DNA of 64,000 nucleotides from Bacteroidales bacterium (GCA_017458145.1 JAFTGA010000030.1:1-64000), one strand, 5' to 3'; counted from the stretch's first letter, positions 45,838 to 55,570 are shown. Made by a program: numbers and translations. The notes: generated by a model from the sequence alone, not told the origin.

Positions 45838-47610
45838 CTATAGGCTGAGACTCAAACCCACCGTGACATACGGGCCTTTCTCGATGAATCCCGGAGCACG
45901 CTCGATGGCCATTCCCAGCAGGTTGCCGGCCTCCAGCCAGGCACCCAGGCTGCGGGTGATGCGGGCCCGGCCTGTCAGGCCCAAATTGGCATAACCCGGA
46001 ATCGGATCGTTGCCGGCAAGCCACTTGCGGGCACTGGCGGCACGCAGGAAAGCGCCCGCCCAGACCCGCCGGTTCCAGTTGTATTCGCCGCGCAGGTCGG
46101 CCGTAAAAGCCGGCGGAGCGTAAGCGGCATACTCCGCGGAAAATTTCGCGTAGGCATAACGCAGCATACCGTTTATCTCCAGGCGCTCGTCCTGCCAGGA
46201 AGCCCGGGCTTCCCCGTAGATTTCCCGCCAGTCCGCCTGGACCACATCCAGCCAGCCAGAAAGGAATTTCCCGCCGTGGGACACGAATCCGGCCTCCACG
46301 CCGTATTGCAGGCGCGCGCCCCAGTGGCCGTCCAGACCGGCGCACACACGCAGTTTCTCGCGACCGATGGAACCGGCCGTCTCGCTGCGGTAGGAGAAAT
46401 GATTCAGCTGTTTGGCGTCATACAGGCTCTGGACGGACTGCCCGCCGCTCACGGCGGCAAACAGCTCCAGATCCGCATTGATCAGCGGCAGGCGGGCCGA
46501 CACGTCCGGCGCTACGGTGAACAGCGTCCCGGGATTGGTCCCGATGCGCGACGAAGAGTAATCCAGCCGCACACCGGCATCCAGGCTGACGCCGCCGAGA
46601 AGGAACTCGACGTGGGGCTTGACGGAGCCCAGCAGCGTAGCCCGGGAAGCCTCGAATGTCGAGTAGCCGGCCCAGGCGTATCCCTCGGGCTCCGTCTGGG
46701 CGCGGCTGATCATCATCCCGCCCACGTTGTTCATCTCGAAGGTACCGTCGATCAGGATCCGGTATTTCTGCTGCAGCACGGGGCCGACGGACAGATTCAG
46801 CAGCAGATTGCTCTCCTGCGAACGGTTGTTCAGCGCAGCATATGCCTGGGTGCCGTAGCGGAAGCAGGCCCGGATGTCATAGAACATCTGGTCCTCCCCC
46901 TGTTCGCGGGACTGCACCCGGGCCTGGGCGCTGAACACGTTGAAGGAGGAGCCGATGGCATCCAGCGGGGTCACCAAAGGCCGCATCTGGGCGGATTGCG
47001 TCGTCAAGATCTTGCCCGCATCTACCAGTTCCCGGCGTCCGGCAAAGATTCCTTCGTAGCCGAGCTGGCCCGAAATGCGAAGCGCCTCGGCGATGTACTG
47101 CCCGTTCACGGCAAAATGGCCGCTGAGGTCATGGCCGCTCACGGATGCCGGAAATTCAGCGCCCAGCTGATCAGTCCCGGGCTGGAGCTGCGCGGGCGTG
47201 CGGTACTTCCCGGCAAAGCCCTCCAGGCCGGCCACCACGCCTACCATGGCGTCGGAGCGCTGTAGCGGCTGCCAGGCCAGGCCGAACTGCGGGTGGAAAG
47301 AATAGCCCGCGCCGGCACGCAGATACAGCGTCTTCCCGTCCGGGACCCGGGGCTCCGGCGTGACGCGGATCTGGTAGGGAGAGAACTCATAGGAGCCCTT
47401 ATACGGCGTCTGGAAGACGGAATAATCGAAATTGTAGTCGAACCGGTACAGCGAATCCGGGACCTGGAGGTCTCCGCCCTGCTTCTGGAAATCCGAGAAG
47501 CGGGTGATGTAGTCGTTGGTCACCTGGACCGACTGGTTGATATTTTGCGCGGAAAGCGCCGCACAAAGCAGCAGGGCCGCGAGGACGGATACATTCTTTT
47601 TCATACTCAT
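45838..47610 (-). CDS. Outer-membrane beta-barrel protein (TonB-dependent-receptor-like)
   Basis: 590 residues from ATG 47610; the codon at 47613 is GTG, and ATG 47604 is another possible start. Signal peptide MKKNVSVLAALLLCAALSAQ. The mature chain is built of alternating amphipathic strands with Gly/aromatic turns and ends in VTVGLSLSL, a typical outer-membrane C-terminal strand. No plug domain or TonB box is obvious, so it may be a smaller barrel. It starts in the stop of the TPR gene (TGATG), which suggests a joint function in outer-membrane processes. Confidence 0.8.
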   Translation of the reverse strand: MSMKKNVSVLAALLLCAALSAQNINQSVQVTNDYITRFSDFQKQGGDLQVPDSLYRFDYNFDYSVFQTPYKGSYEFSPYQIRVTPEPRVPDGKTLYLRAGAGYSFHPQFGLAWQPLQRSDAMVGVVAGLEGFAGKYRTPAQLQPGTDQLGAEFPASVSGHDLSGHFAVNGQYIAEALRISGQLGYEGIFAGRRELVDAGKILTTQSAQMRPLVTPLDAIGSSFNVFSAQARVQSREQGEDQMFYDIRACFRYGTQAYAALNNRSQESNLLLNLSVGPVLQQKYRILIDGTFEMNNVGGMMISRAQTEPEGYAWAGYSTFEASRATLLGSVKPHVEFLLGGVSLDAGVRLDYSSSRIGTNPGTLFTVAPDVSARLPLINADLELFAAVSGGQSVQSLYDAKQLNHFSYRSETAGSIGREKLRVCAGLDGHWGARLQYGVEAGFVSHGGKFLSGWLDVVQADWREIYGEARASWQDERLEINGMLRYAYAKFSAEYAAYAPPAFTADLRGEYNWNRRVWAGAFLRAASARKWLAGNDPIPGYANLGLTGRARITRSLGAWLEAGNLLGMAIERAPGFIEKGPYVTVGLSLSL

Positions 47611-50582
47611 CACTGTTCTTGCGTTAAGGAGGCCAGGCGCTCCAGTCTCATCCGGACGCTGTCCGCCACGTCGTCGGGGCCGTTCTCCGGCTCGTATCCG
47701 TCGCGGATGCTCTCATAGGTCTGCCGGGCCTGGGCATACTGTCCCAATTCGGCAAAAGAGTCGCCCAGCACCAGGTAGGCGCGGGCCAGCCAGTAGGACT
47801 GGCCGCTCCCCTTCTGGGAGAATTCATATACCTCGTCGCCCACGGACTCGAACTTTCCGGTGTCGTACAGGTCCTGGATCACTCGGTACCTGGACTCGGC
47901 TCCCACGGCCGTCGAGGGGTCCGCGCTGAGCTGGCGGAACAGCGCGAGCGCCTGGTCCCGACGGGAAGTAGCCATGCTGGCCTTGGCCTTGGTGAAGAGC
48001 GCCTCCTGGCGGATGCCGGCGTCCAGCCCGCTCTGGGCGGCCACGGCGTCGGCGGCCTCGATAGCCTTGTCGTAGTCCTTGCTCCGGTAAGCGGAGCGCA
48101 TCATCCCCGCGCGGGCGATCTGCTTGTTGACATCCATCCGGGCCGTGGCGAGGAGGTTCTCATAGCCCTTGTAGGCATCCTGGTAGCGCTCCAGCCCATA
48201 GGAAAGTTCGGCATAACGCAGGCGGGAGATTTCGGCGAAGGAGAATTCCGAATCGCCGGCAGCGGCCCGGGCAAAATACTCCACGGCCTTCTCCTTCTCC
48301 CCGATGGCGTTGTAGGAATCGGCCAGGTAGAACTCGGCCTGCGGCCGGTCCTGCCCGTCGGGATAATTCTCCAGGTATTTGCGCAGCGTCGGGATCGCCT
48401 GCTGGTGGTTAGCGGCCAGGTAGAGCTGCTCCGCCGTGTTGAAATACATCTTCTCGCGGTCGGCGTCGCTGCGTCCCTGCGCCAGGGAGTTCGCCTCGAC
48501 ATATTCGAGGAACTTCTCCGGCTGGCGGCGCGTATGGTAGATGGATTCGATGGCCAGCATCGCCTCCTCCGCATACTCGCTCTGCGGCATCAGGGAAACG
48601 ACCTTCTTGTAGTTCTCCAGCGAAGCGTCGTAGTCGGACATGTTGCGGTACACCATGCCCAGGCCGATCAGGGCGCGGGCCACGTAGGTGTTGTCCTGCG
48701 TGTTTTCGCGCAGGCGGGTGAAGGTGCGGATGGCGTCGTTGTTGTTCTTCAGGTCCATCTGCGCACGGCCCAGCTCGTAGCAGGCCTCGTCATAGAGCGG
48801 CGCCTTCGGGGAGGCGTCCTCCACGTGCAGCAGGGTGGACACCTTGCGGCGCCGGTCGCCCGACAGCCCGTAGGAGAGCGCCTGCTGGTAGTAAGGATAG
48901 ATATTGTCCGGCGAGAAAAACTCCGTCAGGACCTTCTGGTAGGAGCTGACGGCGGAACGGTAGTCCCTGCGGCCGAAGTCGCAGTCCGCCCGGCGGTTCA
49001 TCGCATCCTCGCGGCAGGCGGCGTCGCCCGAGGCGATATAGGTGTCGAACCAGCGCGCCGCGGAGCCGTAGTCGCCCTCCTTGAAGTAGCTGTAGCCGAT
49101 GTTGTAGGGCAGCAGCCTGCCTTCTGCCGTGCCGTACAGGGCCGAGGCGTTGTGCAGTTCGGTGAAGGTCTTCTGCGCTTCCTCATAGTTGCCGGCGCGG
49201 TAACTGGCCTCGCCCATCCAGTAGCGGGCGAGCTGGTTGAAACGGTCGGTGCGCGGGACATAGTAGGCCGTGGCCTTGAAATACGGCACGGCATCGCGGT
49301 AGGACCCGTTCCCGAAGAGCTGCTCGCCGCGCAGGAAATTGGCCTTGGTGTAGTTGCTGCGCATGTCGGGCGTCAGCTCCTCGATATGGTCGTAGGCGTC
49401 CACGGCACCGGCGTAATCCCGGTCCACGAGGGCCGCCAGGGCCATGTAGCCGTAGATCTGGTCGCCGCGGGCCTTGGTGGACCAGCGCTCGATATAACGG
49501 GCGAAGCCGGATGTGTCCTTGTTCAGGTCGAAGGCCAGCTTGGCGTAGTTGAACGCGGCATCCTCCGTGATTTCAGGATCGAAGTCCACGGCAGCCGCAT
49601 CGCGGAAGGAGGCCATCGCCGACACCTGGTCATGCGTGCGATAGTAGGCGTTGGCCAGGTGATAGTTGGCCACCTGCCCCAGGGAATCCGAACGGTCGCC
49701 CATCTTCGTGAAATTCTCGATGGCCCCGGCGTAATCGTCCACCGAATAAAGGACCGTGCCGGCGTAGAAATAGTCCTTGCGGTTCATCCCCGTATGGGAA
49801 AGCGCGTCGTAATACTCGCGGGCTTTGTCGGTATCGCCCTTGATCAGGTAGGACTCGGACAGCAGGCGGGCCAGGCGCTGGCGGCGCTCCGGCGGCACGC
49901 TGTCGTAGATGCGGGTCCCTTCGCGGATTGCGAAATCGTAGTTCTTCTGGTTGAACTCGCAGTCCACGATGAAAAAATCCGTCAGGGCGGTGAAGCGCGG
50001 ATCGGCCGAAGCGATCCAGAAATTAGCCTCCGCCTCGGCAAACTCCTTGTTCTCATACAGCATCACGCCCGTGAAATAGCGGCCCGGCGCCGAATAGTCG
50101 GACTGCGGGAGGCTCTCCAGCAGGGTGAAGAACTGCGCCGCCTCGGCATAGTGCCCCAGCGAGAAGGCGGAATAGCCGCATTTGAACACATATTCGGCCA
50201 GTTCGTCTTCCGGGAGGTCGTCCGAAGAGACGAAAGAGAACTCCGTGGCCGCCTGCTGGTACTTGCCCTCGTCGAAGAGAATGCGCCCCTGCTCGAAGTG
50301 CAGGGCGCCGGACAGGCGGGAGGACGGGTAGCGGATGCGGTAGTCCGACAGGAGGCCGGAGGCGTCGTCCGTGCGCATTTTCAAGGCGCACAGGACGGAA
50401 TAACCGTCGCTGAGCGGATCTCCGGACAGGCGCGAGAAAAGGGCCCTCGCCTGTTCGTACATCCCGTTATCATACAAGTGGACGGCCTGCCGGAAAGTCC
50501 GGGCCCTGTCCGGAGCAGCCGACAGCGCTCCCGAAAGAATCGTGACCGCAAGCAGCGTAGTCGCCAGTGATTTCAAACTCAT
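47610..50582 (-). CDS. Large TPR-repeat periplasmic protein
   Basis: 990 residues from ATG 50582; the longer open frame includes the promoter. Signal peptide MSLKSLATTLLAVTILSGALSA. The rest is a solenoid of many tetratricopeptide repeats with the usual pattern (YFRAG.. YGxAIENF; ARYYxxLG motifs, for example LFSRLSGDPLSDGYSVL and YEEAQKTFTEL). It is likely a periplasmic or outer-membrane-associated scaffold working with the barrel protein encoded just downstream. Confidence 0.85.
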   Translation of the reverse strand: MSLKSLATTLLAVTILSGALSAAPDRARTFRQAVHLYDNGMYEQARALFSRLSGDPLSDGYSVLCALKMRTDDASGLLSDYRIRYPSSRLSGALHFEQGRILFDEGKYQQAATEFSFVSSDDLPEDELAEYVFKCGYSAFSLGHYAEAAQFFTLLESLPQSDYSAPGRYFTGVMLYENKEFAEAEANFWIASADPRFTALTDFFIVDCEFNQKNYDFAIREGTRIYDSVPPERRQRLARLLSESYLIKGDTDKAREYYDALSHTGMNRKDYFYAGTVLYSVDDYAGAIENFTKMGDRSDSLGQVANYHLANAYYRTHDQVSAMASFRDAAAVDFDPEITEDAAFNYAKLAFDLNKDTSGFARYIERWSTKARGDQIYGYMALAALVDRDYAGAVDAYDHIEELTPDMRSNYTKANFLRGEQLFGNGSYRDAVPYFKATAYYVPRTDRFNQLARYWMGEASYRAGNYEEAQKTFTELHNASALYGTAEGRLLPYNIGYSYFKEGDYGSAARWFDTYIASGDAACREDAMNRRADCDFGRRDYRSAVSSYQKVLTEFFSPDNIYPYYQQALSYGLSGDRRRKVSTLLHVEDASPKAPLYDEACYELGRAQMDLKNNNDAIRTFTRLRENTQDNTYVARALIGLGMVYRNMSDYDASLENYKKVVSLMPQSEYAEEAMLAIESIYHTRRQPEKFLEYVEANSLAQGRSDADREKMYFNTAEQLYLAANHQQAIPTLRKYLENYPDGQDRPQAEFYLADSYNAIGEKEKAVEYFARAAAGDSEFSFAEISRLRYAELSYGLERYQDAYKGYENLLATARMDVNKQIARAGMMRSAYRSKDYDKAIEAADAVAAQSGLDAGIRQEALFTKAKASMATSRRDQALALFRQLSADPSTAVGAESRYRVIQDLYDTGKFESVGDEVYEFSQKGSGQSYWLARAYLVLGDSFAELGQYAQARQTYESIRDGYEPENGPDDVADSVRMRLERLASLTQEQ

Positions 50583-50605
50583 AAATATATTCTTTTCCAA
50601 GTTGA

Positions 50606-50613
50606 CAAATTTA
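50606..50613 (-). promoter_or_regulatory. Promoter -7 box TAAATTTG for the TPR-barrel operon
   Basis: Exact TAnnTTTG match 23 nt upstream of ATG 50582. Confidence 0.6.
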
Positions 50614-50626
50614 CTCATTTTTGCGC

Positions 50627-50634
50627 TATATTTG
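50627..50634 (+). promoter_or_regulatory. Promoter -7 box TATATTTG for ftsE-nth
   Basis: Exact TAnnTTTG match 29 nt upstream of ATG 50664, divergent from the TPR promoter. Confidence 0.65.
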
Positions 50635-50663
50635 TAGGGATTTCGCAATAATTTTATCCGAAC

Positions 50664-51350
50664 ATGGAAGAAAACAGCACCCCGATCATCTCTTTCTCCG
50701 GAGCGGACATCCTTGGCGGGGAGAATGTCGCCGTCTATGGCCTTGACCTGCAGGTTTATCCCGGCCAGATTGTTTATATCATCGGCAAGGTCGGCAGCGG
50801 CAAGACCTCGATTTTCAGGACGATTACGGCCGAAAACCGTCTCGGCGCCGGCTCCGGACAGGTATGCGGGTTCGACCTGACCCGCCTGCGTCCCCGCGAC
50901 GTGCCGCAGCTGCGCCGCCGCATCGGCGTGGTCTTCCAGGACTTCCAGCTGCTGATGGACCGGACCGTCGAGTCCAACCTGGCCTTCGTGCTCAAGGCAA
51001 CGGGCTGGAAGGACGCTTCAGCCGCCGCCAAACGTATCCGCGAAGTGCTGGAAGCTGTCGGGATGCAGACCAAGGCCCACAAGATGCCCCACCAGCTCTC
51101 CGGCGGTGAGCAGCAGCGCATCGCCATCGCCCGGGCCATCCTCAACGAGCCGGAGGTGATCCTTGCGGACGAGCCCACCGGCAACCTCGACGAAGAGACG
51201 GCGGAAGAGATCCTCCAGCTGCTCCGGCAGATCAACCGGGAGAAGGGCACGGCCATCGTGATGGTCACGCACAACCGTTCCATCTGCACACGCTACCCCG
51301 GCCGGGTGTTCGAGACCCGCGACGAGGCCTGCCGCGAAATTACGCTATGA
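50664..51350 (+). CDS. ftsE: FtsE-type ABC transporter ATP-binding protein
   Basis: 228 residues. Walker [10 protein letters not shown] at 41-49 (the usual SGSGKST form is altered), Q-loop [14 protein letters not shown], signature [14 protein letters not shown], Walker [13 protein letters not shown], and H-loop MVTHN. The [15 protein letters not shown] region matches FtsE. FtsE works with the membrane protein FtsX to activate peptidoglycan hydrolases at division. No ftsX follows; the next gene, nth, overlaps by 4 nt. A LolD-like or other ABC ATPase remains possible. Confidence 0.85.
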   Translation: MEENSTPIISFSGADILGGENVAVYGLDLQVYPGQIVYIIGKVGSGKTSIFRTITAENRLGAGSGQVCGFDLTRLRPRDVPQLRRRIGVVFQDFQLLMDRTVESNLAFVLKATGWKDASAAAKRIREVLEAVGMQTKAHKMPHQLSGGEQQRIAIARAILNEPEVILADEPTGNLDEETAEEILQLLRQINREKGTAIVMVTHNRSICTRYPGRVFETRDEACREITL

Positions 51351-51985
51351 CACTCCGGCAGCGCTACGAAGCCGTCATCGGCTATTTCCGGGAGAATGTC
51401 CCCGTCGCAGAGACCGAACTGCACTTCGACTCCCCCTACCAGTTGCTCGTCGCCACGATGCTCTCCGCGCAGTGCACCGACAAGCGGGTCAATATGACCA
51501 CCCCCGCCCTTTTCTCCGCCTACCCCACGCCGCAGGCCCTCGCCGAGGCCTCCTTCGACGATGTCCTGGACCTGATCCGGTCCATCTCCTACCCCAACAG
51601 CAAGGCCCGGCACCTGATCGGTATGGCACAAAAACTCCTTGCGGACTTCGGCGGAGAAGTCCCCGCCGACGTGGACGAGCTGATGACCCTGCCCGGCGTA
51701 GGACGCAAGACGGCCAACGTCGTGGTCTCCGTGACCTGGAAGCAGCCTGTCATCGCCGTGGACACCCACGTCTTCCGGGTATCGCGCCGGCTGGGCCTGT
51801 CGCACGGCACTACCCCGCGCGCCGTGGAGCTGGACCTGGAGCGGCACATCCCAGAGGCGCTCCGTCCGATCGCCCACCACTGGCTGATCCTGCACGGCCG
51901 CTATGTCTGCACGGCGCAGAAACCCCACTGCAGCGACTGTCCGCTGACGGCGTGGTGCAAAGAATACGAAAGAGCCGGACATTGA
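51347..51985 (+). CDS. nth: Endonuclease III
   Basis: 212 residues. The helix-hairpin-helix motif LPGVGRKTANVV lies near 113-124 and includes the catalytic Lys; the catalytic Asp is in VDTHVFRVSRRLG. The 4Fe-4S cluster cysteines are at 188, 195, 198 and 204 (CX6CX2CX5C). It removes oxidised pyrimidines in base excision repair. It is coupled to ftsE through ATGA overlap. Confidence 0.95.
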   Translation: MTLRQRYEAVIGYFRENVPVAETELHFDSPYQLLVATMLSAQCTDKRVNMTTPALFSAYPTPQALAEASFDDVLDLIRSISYPNSKARHLIGMAQKLLADFGGEVPADVDELMTLPGVGRKTANVVVSVTWKQPVIAVDTHVFRVSRRLGLSHGTTPRAVELDLERHIPEALRPIAHHWLILHGRYVCTAQKPHCSDCPLTAWCKEYERAGH

Positions 51986-51993
51986 GCCCGGCT
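51972..51993 (+). terminator. Hairpin at the nth stop codon
   Basis: AGAGCCGG and CCGGCTC pair across a 9-nt loop that contains the nth stop, followed by CTTCATTT. It lies between convergent nth and the EF-hand gene. Confidence 0.55.
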
Positions 51994-52015
51994 CCTTCAT
52001 TTACGGTCAGCGTGC

Positions 52016-52492
52016 CTACTTCTTGAAGATGCCTCCCAGGATGGACTTGGCGGCATTGGCGGCCACATTACCGAGGGCGCCCGTGGCGCCGCCCGCCGCA
52101 CCGCCCTTGAGGGCAAGGATGATGTCATTGAAATCCACGTCGCCGTCTCCGTCGCGGTCACGAAGGATGCCGGAGAGCTTGCTCATCACCCCGGGGATCA
52201 GCCCGGACAGAGCGCCGTTCAGGGCGGAGCCCAGGTTGAGTTTGCTCAGGACATTGGTATTGAACAGATTGCCCGCGAGCTGCGTGATCGGGCTGGATGC
52301 CGCGCTGGTCGCTCCGCTGAGCAGATTCTTGATCAGGTCCACGCCGCCGGGCTTGCCGACGGTCTGGGTGAGGCTGCCGAGCACGGAGGACGACATGCCG
52401 TTGATTACCTGGCTCTGGGCGTTGGCAGGGACTTGCACGCCGCCGACGGCGGATTTCACCTGCTGCATAATAAGATCACTGATAGAAGACAT
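52016..52492 (-). CDS. Small protein with EF-hand-like loop, DUF937-like
   Basis: 158 residues from ATG 52492 (MSSISDLIMQQVKSAVGG); the longer open frame upstream is read-through of the mutase gene in another frame. Helical Gly/Ser/Ala-rich sequence resembling DUF937-type proteins is followed by DRDGDGDVDFND near residue 113, a good calcium-binding EF-hand or dockerin-like loop. A Gly/Ala-rich tail ends in basic residues (GGIFKK). No signal peptide. It follows the mutase gene by 20 nt on the same strand. Function unknown. Confidence 0.7.
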   Translation of the reverse strand: MSSISDLIMQQVKSAVGGVQVPANAQSQVINGMSSSVLGSLTQTVGKPGGVDLIKNLLSGATSAASSPITQLAGNLFNTNVLSKLNLGSALNGALSGLIPGVMSKLSGILRDRDGDGDVDFNDIILALKGGAAGGATGALGNVAANAAKSILGGIFKK

Positions 52493-52512
52493 ATTTTTCT
52501 GGTGTTTATGGA

Positions 52513-54177
52513 TTATTGGCAAAACTGTTTCTTGAGCGCGGCGATCTTCTCGTCCGCATCGTTGCCCTTGGCACCGAAGTAGAACTTGATCTTGGGCTCG
52601 GTGCCGGAAGGGCGCACGGACACCACGTCCCCCGCCTCGCTGAAGAACTGCAGGACATTCGAGGACGGCTGGCCGGTCTTCTCCGGCTCCAGATAGTCGA
52701 CCACCTTCGTGACCGGGGAACCGGCGAGCTCCTTCGGCGGATCGGCGCGCAGGTCCACCATCATCTGCTGGATCTCGCGGGCGCCGGCGATCCCCTTGCG
52801 GACCACGGACACGAGGCCCTCCTTCCGGTAGCCGTATTCGCGGTAGATCCGCTGCATCAGCTGGTAGAGCGAGAGGCCCTGCTCGGCGGCCCAGGCGGCG
52901 CACTCGGCCACCATCATCGCGGTGACCTGGGCATCCTTGTCGCGGACGAACTGGCCGATATTGAAGCCGTAGCTCTCCTCGCCGCCGCAGATGAACTCAC
53001 CGCCCTCGGCCTCGTTGCGCTTCACCACTTCGGCGATGTACTTGAAGCCCGTGAGCACATTATACACCGGGACATTGAAGCTCCGGCAGATGTCGGTGAT
53101 GAGCTCGGTGGTGACGATGGTCTTGACCACGTACTTGCCCTCGCCGAGCTTGTGCAGATCGTTCCAGCGGTTGAGGATATAGTAAGTCAGCATCGCGGCG
53201 GTCTGGTTGCCGCTGAAGAGGACCATCTTGCCCTCGTTGTCGCGCACGGCGATACCCAGGCGGTCGGCGTCGGGATCGGAACCCATCACAAGGTCGGCAC
53301 CGGTGGCATCGGCCCTTTCGAGAGCCATCTTGAGGGCGGCCGGCTCCTCCGGGTTCGGGGAAATCACGGTCGGGAAGTTGCCGTCCGACACATCCTGCTC
53401 AGGCACGTTGATCACATTCTTGAAGCCCTTGCGGTGCAGGATTTCGGGAATCAGGCGCACGCCGCAGCCGTGCAGGGGCGTATAGACGATCTTCAGGTCG
53501 CCGTGCTTCTCGCACAGTTCAGGGCTGAGGCTCAGGGAGAGCAGGTCGCGCAGATAACACTCGTCCACGTCGGCGCCCATCGCCTCGATGCCGCCCACGC
53601 GCAGGCCGGAAGCAAACTTCACCATCGAAGGATCGGTGATCTTGGCCACCTCTGCCACGATCTCCTTGTCCACCGGGGAGGTCACCTGCCCGCCGTCGGA
53701 CCAGCTGACCTTGTAGCCATTGTATTCCTTGGGGTTGTGGGAAGCGGTGATCATCACGCCCGCCACGGCGCCCTTCAGGCGCACGGCGTAGCTCATCTCG
53801 GGGGTAGGCCGGATGTTGTCGAAGATAAAGACGTGGATGCCGTTGTTGGACAGGACGTCCGCCGTGATGCGGGCAAACTCCTTGCTGTTGTTGCGGGAGT
53901 CGTAGGAGATGCAGACCTTGGGATCGTTCCCGTCGTAATGGGAGAGAATGTAGTTGGCGAGGCCCTGGGTAGCCATGCCGACCGTGTAGCGGTTCATCCG
54001 GTTGGTCCCCACGCCCATGATGCCGCGGAGGCCGCCGGTGCCGAATTCGAGATTCTTGTAGAAGGCATCCTCGAAACCGGCTGGATCGGTGCTGCGCAGC
54101 TGCATGATCTTGATCTTGGTCTCCTGGTCGAAATCGCCGTCAAGCCAGCTCTGGGCTTTCAGTTCAAATTCTTTCAT
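52513..54177 (-). CDS. Phospho-sugar mutase (phosphoglucomutase/phosphomannomutase family)
   Basis: 554 residues. Catalytic phosphoserine loop TASHNPKEYNGYK near residue 145, metal loop GSDPDADRLGI near 300, sugar-binding loop CGGEESYGF near 395 and phosphate-binding loop VRPSGTEPKIKFY near 525. It interconverts hexose 1- and 6-phosphates; by length and sequence it is of the PGM2-like group found in Bacteroidota. It could supply mannose-1-P to the ManC-like enzyme at 22864-23718, but glucose-1-P is equally possible. Confidence 0.9.
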   Translation of the reverse strand: MKEFELKAQSWLDGDFDQETKIKIMQLRSTDPAGFEDAFYKNLEFGTGGLRGIMGVGTNRMNRYTVGMATQGLANYILSHYDGNDPKVCISYDSRNNSKEFARITADVLSNNGIHVFIFDNIRPTPEMSYAVRLKGAVAGVMITASHNPKEYNGYKVSWSDGGQVTSPVDKEIVAEVAKITDPSMVKFASGLRVGGIEAMGADVDECYLRDLLSLSLSPELCEKHGDLKIVYTPLHGCGVRLIPEILHRKGFKNVINVPEQDVSDGNFPTVISPNPEEPAALKMALERADATGADLVMGSDPDADRLGIAVRDNEGKMVLFSGNQTAAMLTYYILNRWNDLHKLGEGKYVVKTIVTTELITDICRSFNVPVYNVLTGFKYIAEVVKRNEAEGGEFICGGEESYGFNIGQFVRDKDAQVTAMMVAECAAWAAEQGLSLYQLMQRIYREYGYRKEGLVSVVRKGIAGAREIQQMMVDLRADPPKELAGSPVTKVVDYLEPEKTGQPSSNVLQFFSEAGDVVSVRPSGTEPKIKFYFGAKGNDADEKIAALKKQFCQ

Positions 54178-54266
54178 ACTTGGTTATTGTTTGTAGTTGT
54201 TCTTTCATCTCCGGCCGGCGTCCAGGCCGCTGCGGGAAAAGTCCGTCCGCTCCGGCTTCCATCCTT

Positions 54267-54274
54267 CAAATATA
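54267..54274 (-). promoter_or_regulatory. Promoter -7 box TATATTTG for the mutase gene
   Basis: Exact TAnnTTTG match on the minus strand with a predicted 5' UTR of about 80 nt. Confidence 0.6.
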
Positions 54275-54296
54275 AGAAAAAAATCGAAGAAAATGT

Positions 54297-54304
54297 TACT
54301 TTTG
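54297..54304 (+). promoter_or_regulatory. Promoter -7 box TACTTTTG for the methyltransferase gene
   Basis: Exact TAnnTTTG match only 5 nt before ATG 54310; leaderless mRNA likely. Confidence 0.6.
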
Positions 54305-54309
54305 TGCAC

Positions 54310-55557
54310 ATGAAACGGAGTTTTGCGGATATTTTGCAGGAACTGGACGGGGCGCAGGCGAAGAAAGTCGCCCGCAAACTGCCCGAATGGGCCGCCGCAG
54401 ACGCCGAAATCCCCTCCGCCCTCGCCCTTGAACAATGTTCCTCGACAGCCACGGCTTTGTATAAATGTTCCCTTGCCGTCCAGACAGCACTGCCAGGGAC
54501 GGACAAGTCCGCATTCGATAAAGTATTGGATCTAACCGGTGGACTGGGGGTCGATTCGTGGGCGTTTTCCCAGGTGGCGAAGAAAGTCATCTATTATGAG
54601 CAGCATGCCGAACTGGCCGCAGCGGCCGTCCGCAATTTCACGCGCCTCGGCGCGGAAGGGATCGAAGTCCGCTGCGAGACCGTGACCCCGCAGACGGCGC
54701 TTCCGGAAGCGGACCTGATCTACGCCGATCCGGCACGGCGCAACGCCGCCGGACGCAAGGTCTTCCTCCTGGAAGACTGCACCCCGGACATCCTCACGCT
54801 GCTGCCGCTGCTGCTGCGCAAAGCGCCGGCCGTGCTGCTGAAAGTCTCGCCGATGGCCGACCTGTCGATGCTTTCCGGCCGGCTGGGGTCCGCCCTGCGG
54901 GAGATCCATGTGGTCGAGGCCGGCGGCGAGGTCAAGGAGATCCTGTGCCTGCTCCGGCACGACACGGCCTGTGCGGAGCCTGAAATCGTCGTCGCCCGCC
55001 TCCGGACATCCCCGGAGGAACCGCAGCCCGCTCGGACAGGCGCCCCGGCCGGGCAGGAAATAAGTCCCCGCTCCGCTGCGGAAATGTCCGACCGGACGCT
55101 TCGGTTCCGCCCGCAGGAAGAACGGGAAGCCGAAGCGGAGTACGCCGCCGGCGTGCAGCCCGGCAGACTGCTGCTCGAGCCCGCCCCCGCCCTGCTCAAG
55201 GCCGGGGCCTTCAAACTCCCGTGCAAACGACTGGGACTGTTAAAGCTGGCACATTCAACGCATCTCTACACCACAGGACCGGACCGGGCGGCCGAAACCG
55301 GCTTCGCACCGCTCCGCCCGGAAGCGGCGGCGTGGTTCAAGGCCTGCCGCATCCTGGAGGTCCTGCCCTTCGGCAGCGCCTCGTTCAAGGACCTGAAGCG
55401 GCGCTTCCCCCGGGCGGAGGTCACCGCCCGCAACCTCCCGCTGGACAGTGCCGCCCTGCAAAAGAAAACAGGCATCTCCCCGGGAGGAGACACCCGCATC
55501 TTCGCCTGCCGCCTCGCAGACGGCCGGGCCGTCCTGATCATCTGCGCCCAGCCCTGA
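54310..55557 (+). CDS. Class I SAM-dependent methyltransferase with THUMP-like C-terminal domain
   Basis: 415 residues from ATG 54310, the first start after the promoter. The N-terminal region is helical. SAM motif I is VLDLTGGLGVDSWAFS near residue 72. A YADPARR motif near 138 is in the place of the (D/N)PPY motif. The C-terminal domain (from about 330) resembles the THUMP-like domain attached to this Bacteroidota family. RNA or nucleic acid is a plausible substrate. Domain homology is good; target unknown. Confidence 0.8.
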   Translation: MKRSFADILQELDGAQAKKVARKLPEWAAADAEIPSALALEQCSSTATALYKCSLAVQTALPGTDKSAFDKVLDLTGGLGVDSWAFSQVAKKVIYYEQHAELAAAAVRNFTRLGAEGIEVRCETVTPQTALPEADLIYADPARRNAAGRKVFLLEDCTPDILTLLPLLLRKAPAVLLKVSPMADLSMLSGRLGSALREIHVVEAGGEVKEILCLLRHDTACAEPEIVVARLRTSPEEPQPARTGAPAGQEISPRSAAEMSDRTLRFRPQEEREAEAEYAAGVQPGRLLLEPAPALLKAGAFKLPCKRLGLLKLAHSTHLYTTGPDRAAETGFAPLRPEAAAWFKACRILEVLPFGSASFKDLKRRFPRAEVTARNLPLDSAALQKKTGISPGGDTRIFACRLADGRAVLIICAQP

Positions 55558-55570
55558 CGGAATCGTTCTT

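Noticed and set aside
52516..54309. Upstream extension of the methyltransferase frame
   Set aside because: It is antisense to the phosphohexomutase gene; the promoter box at 54297-54304 and the ATG at 54310 set the real start.
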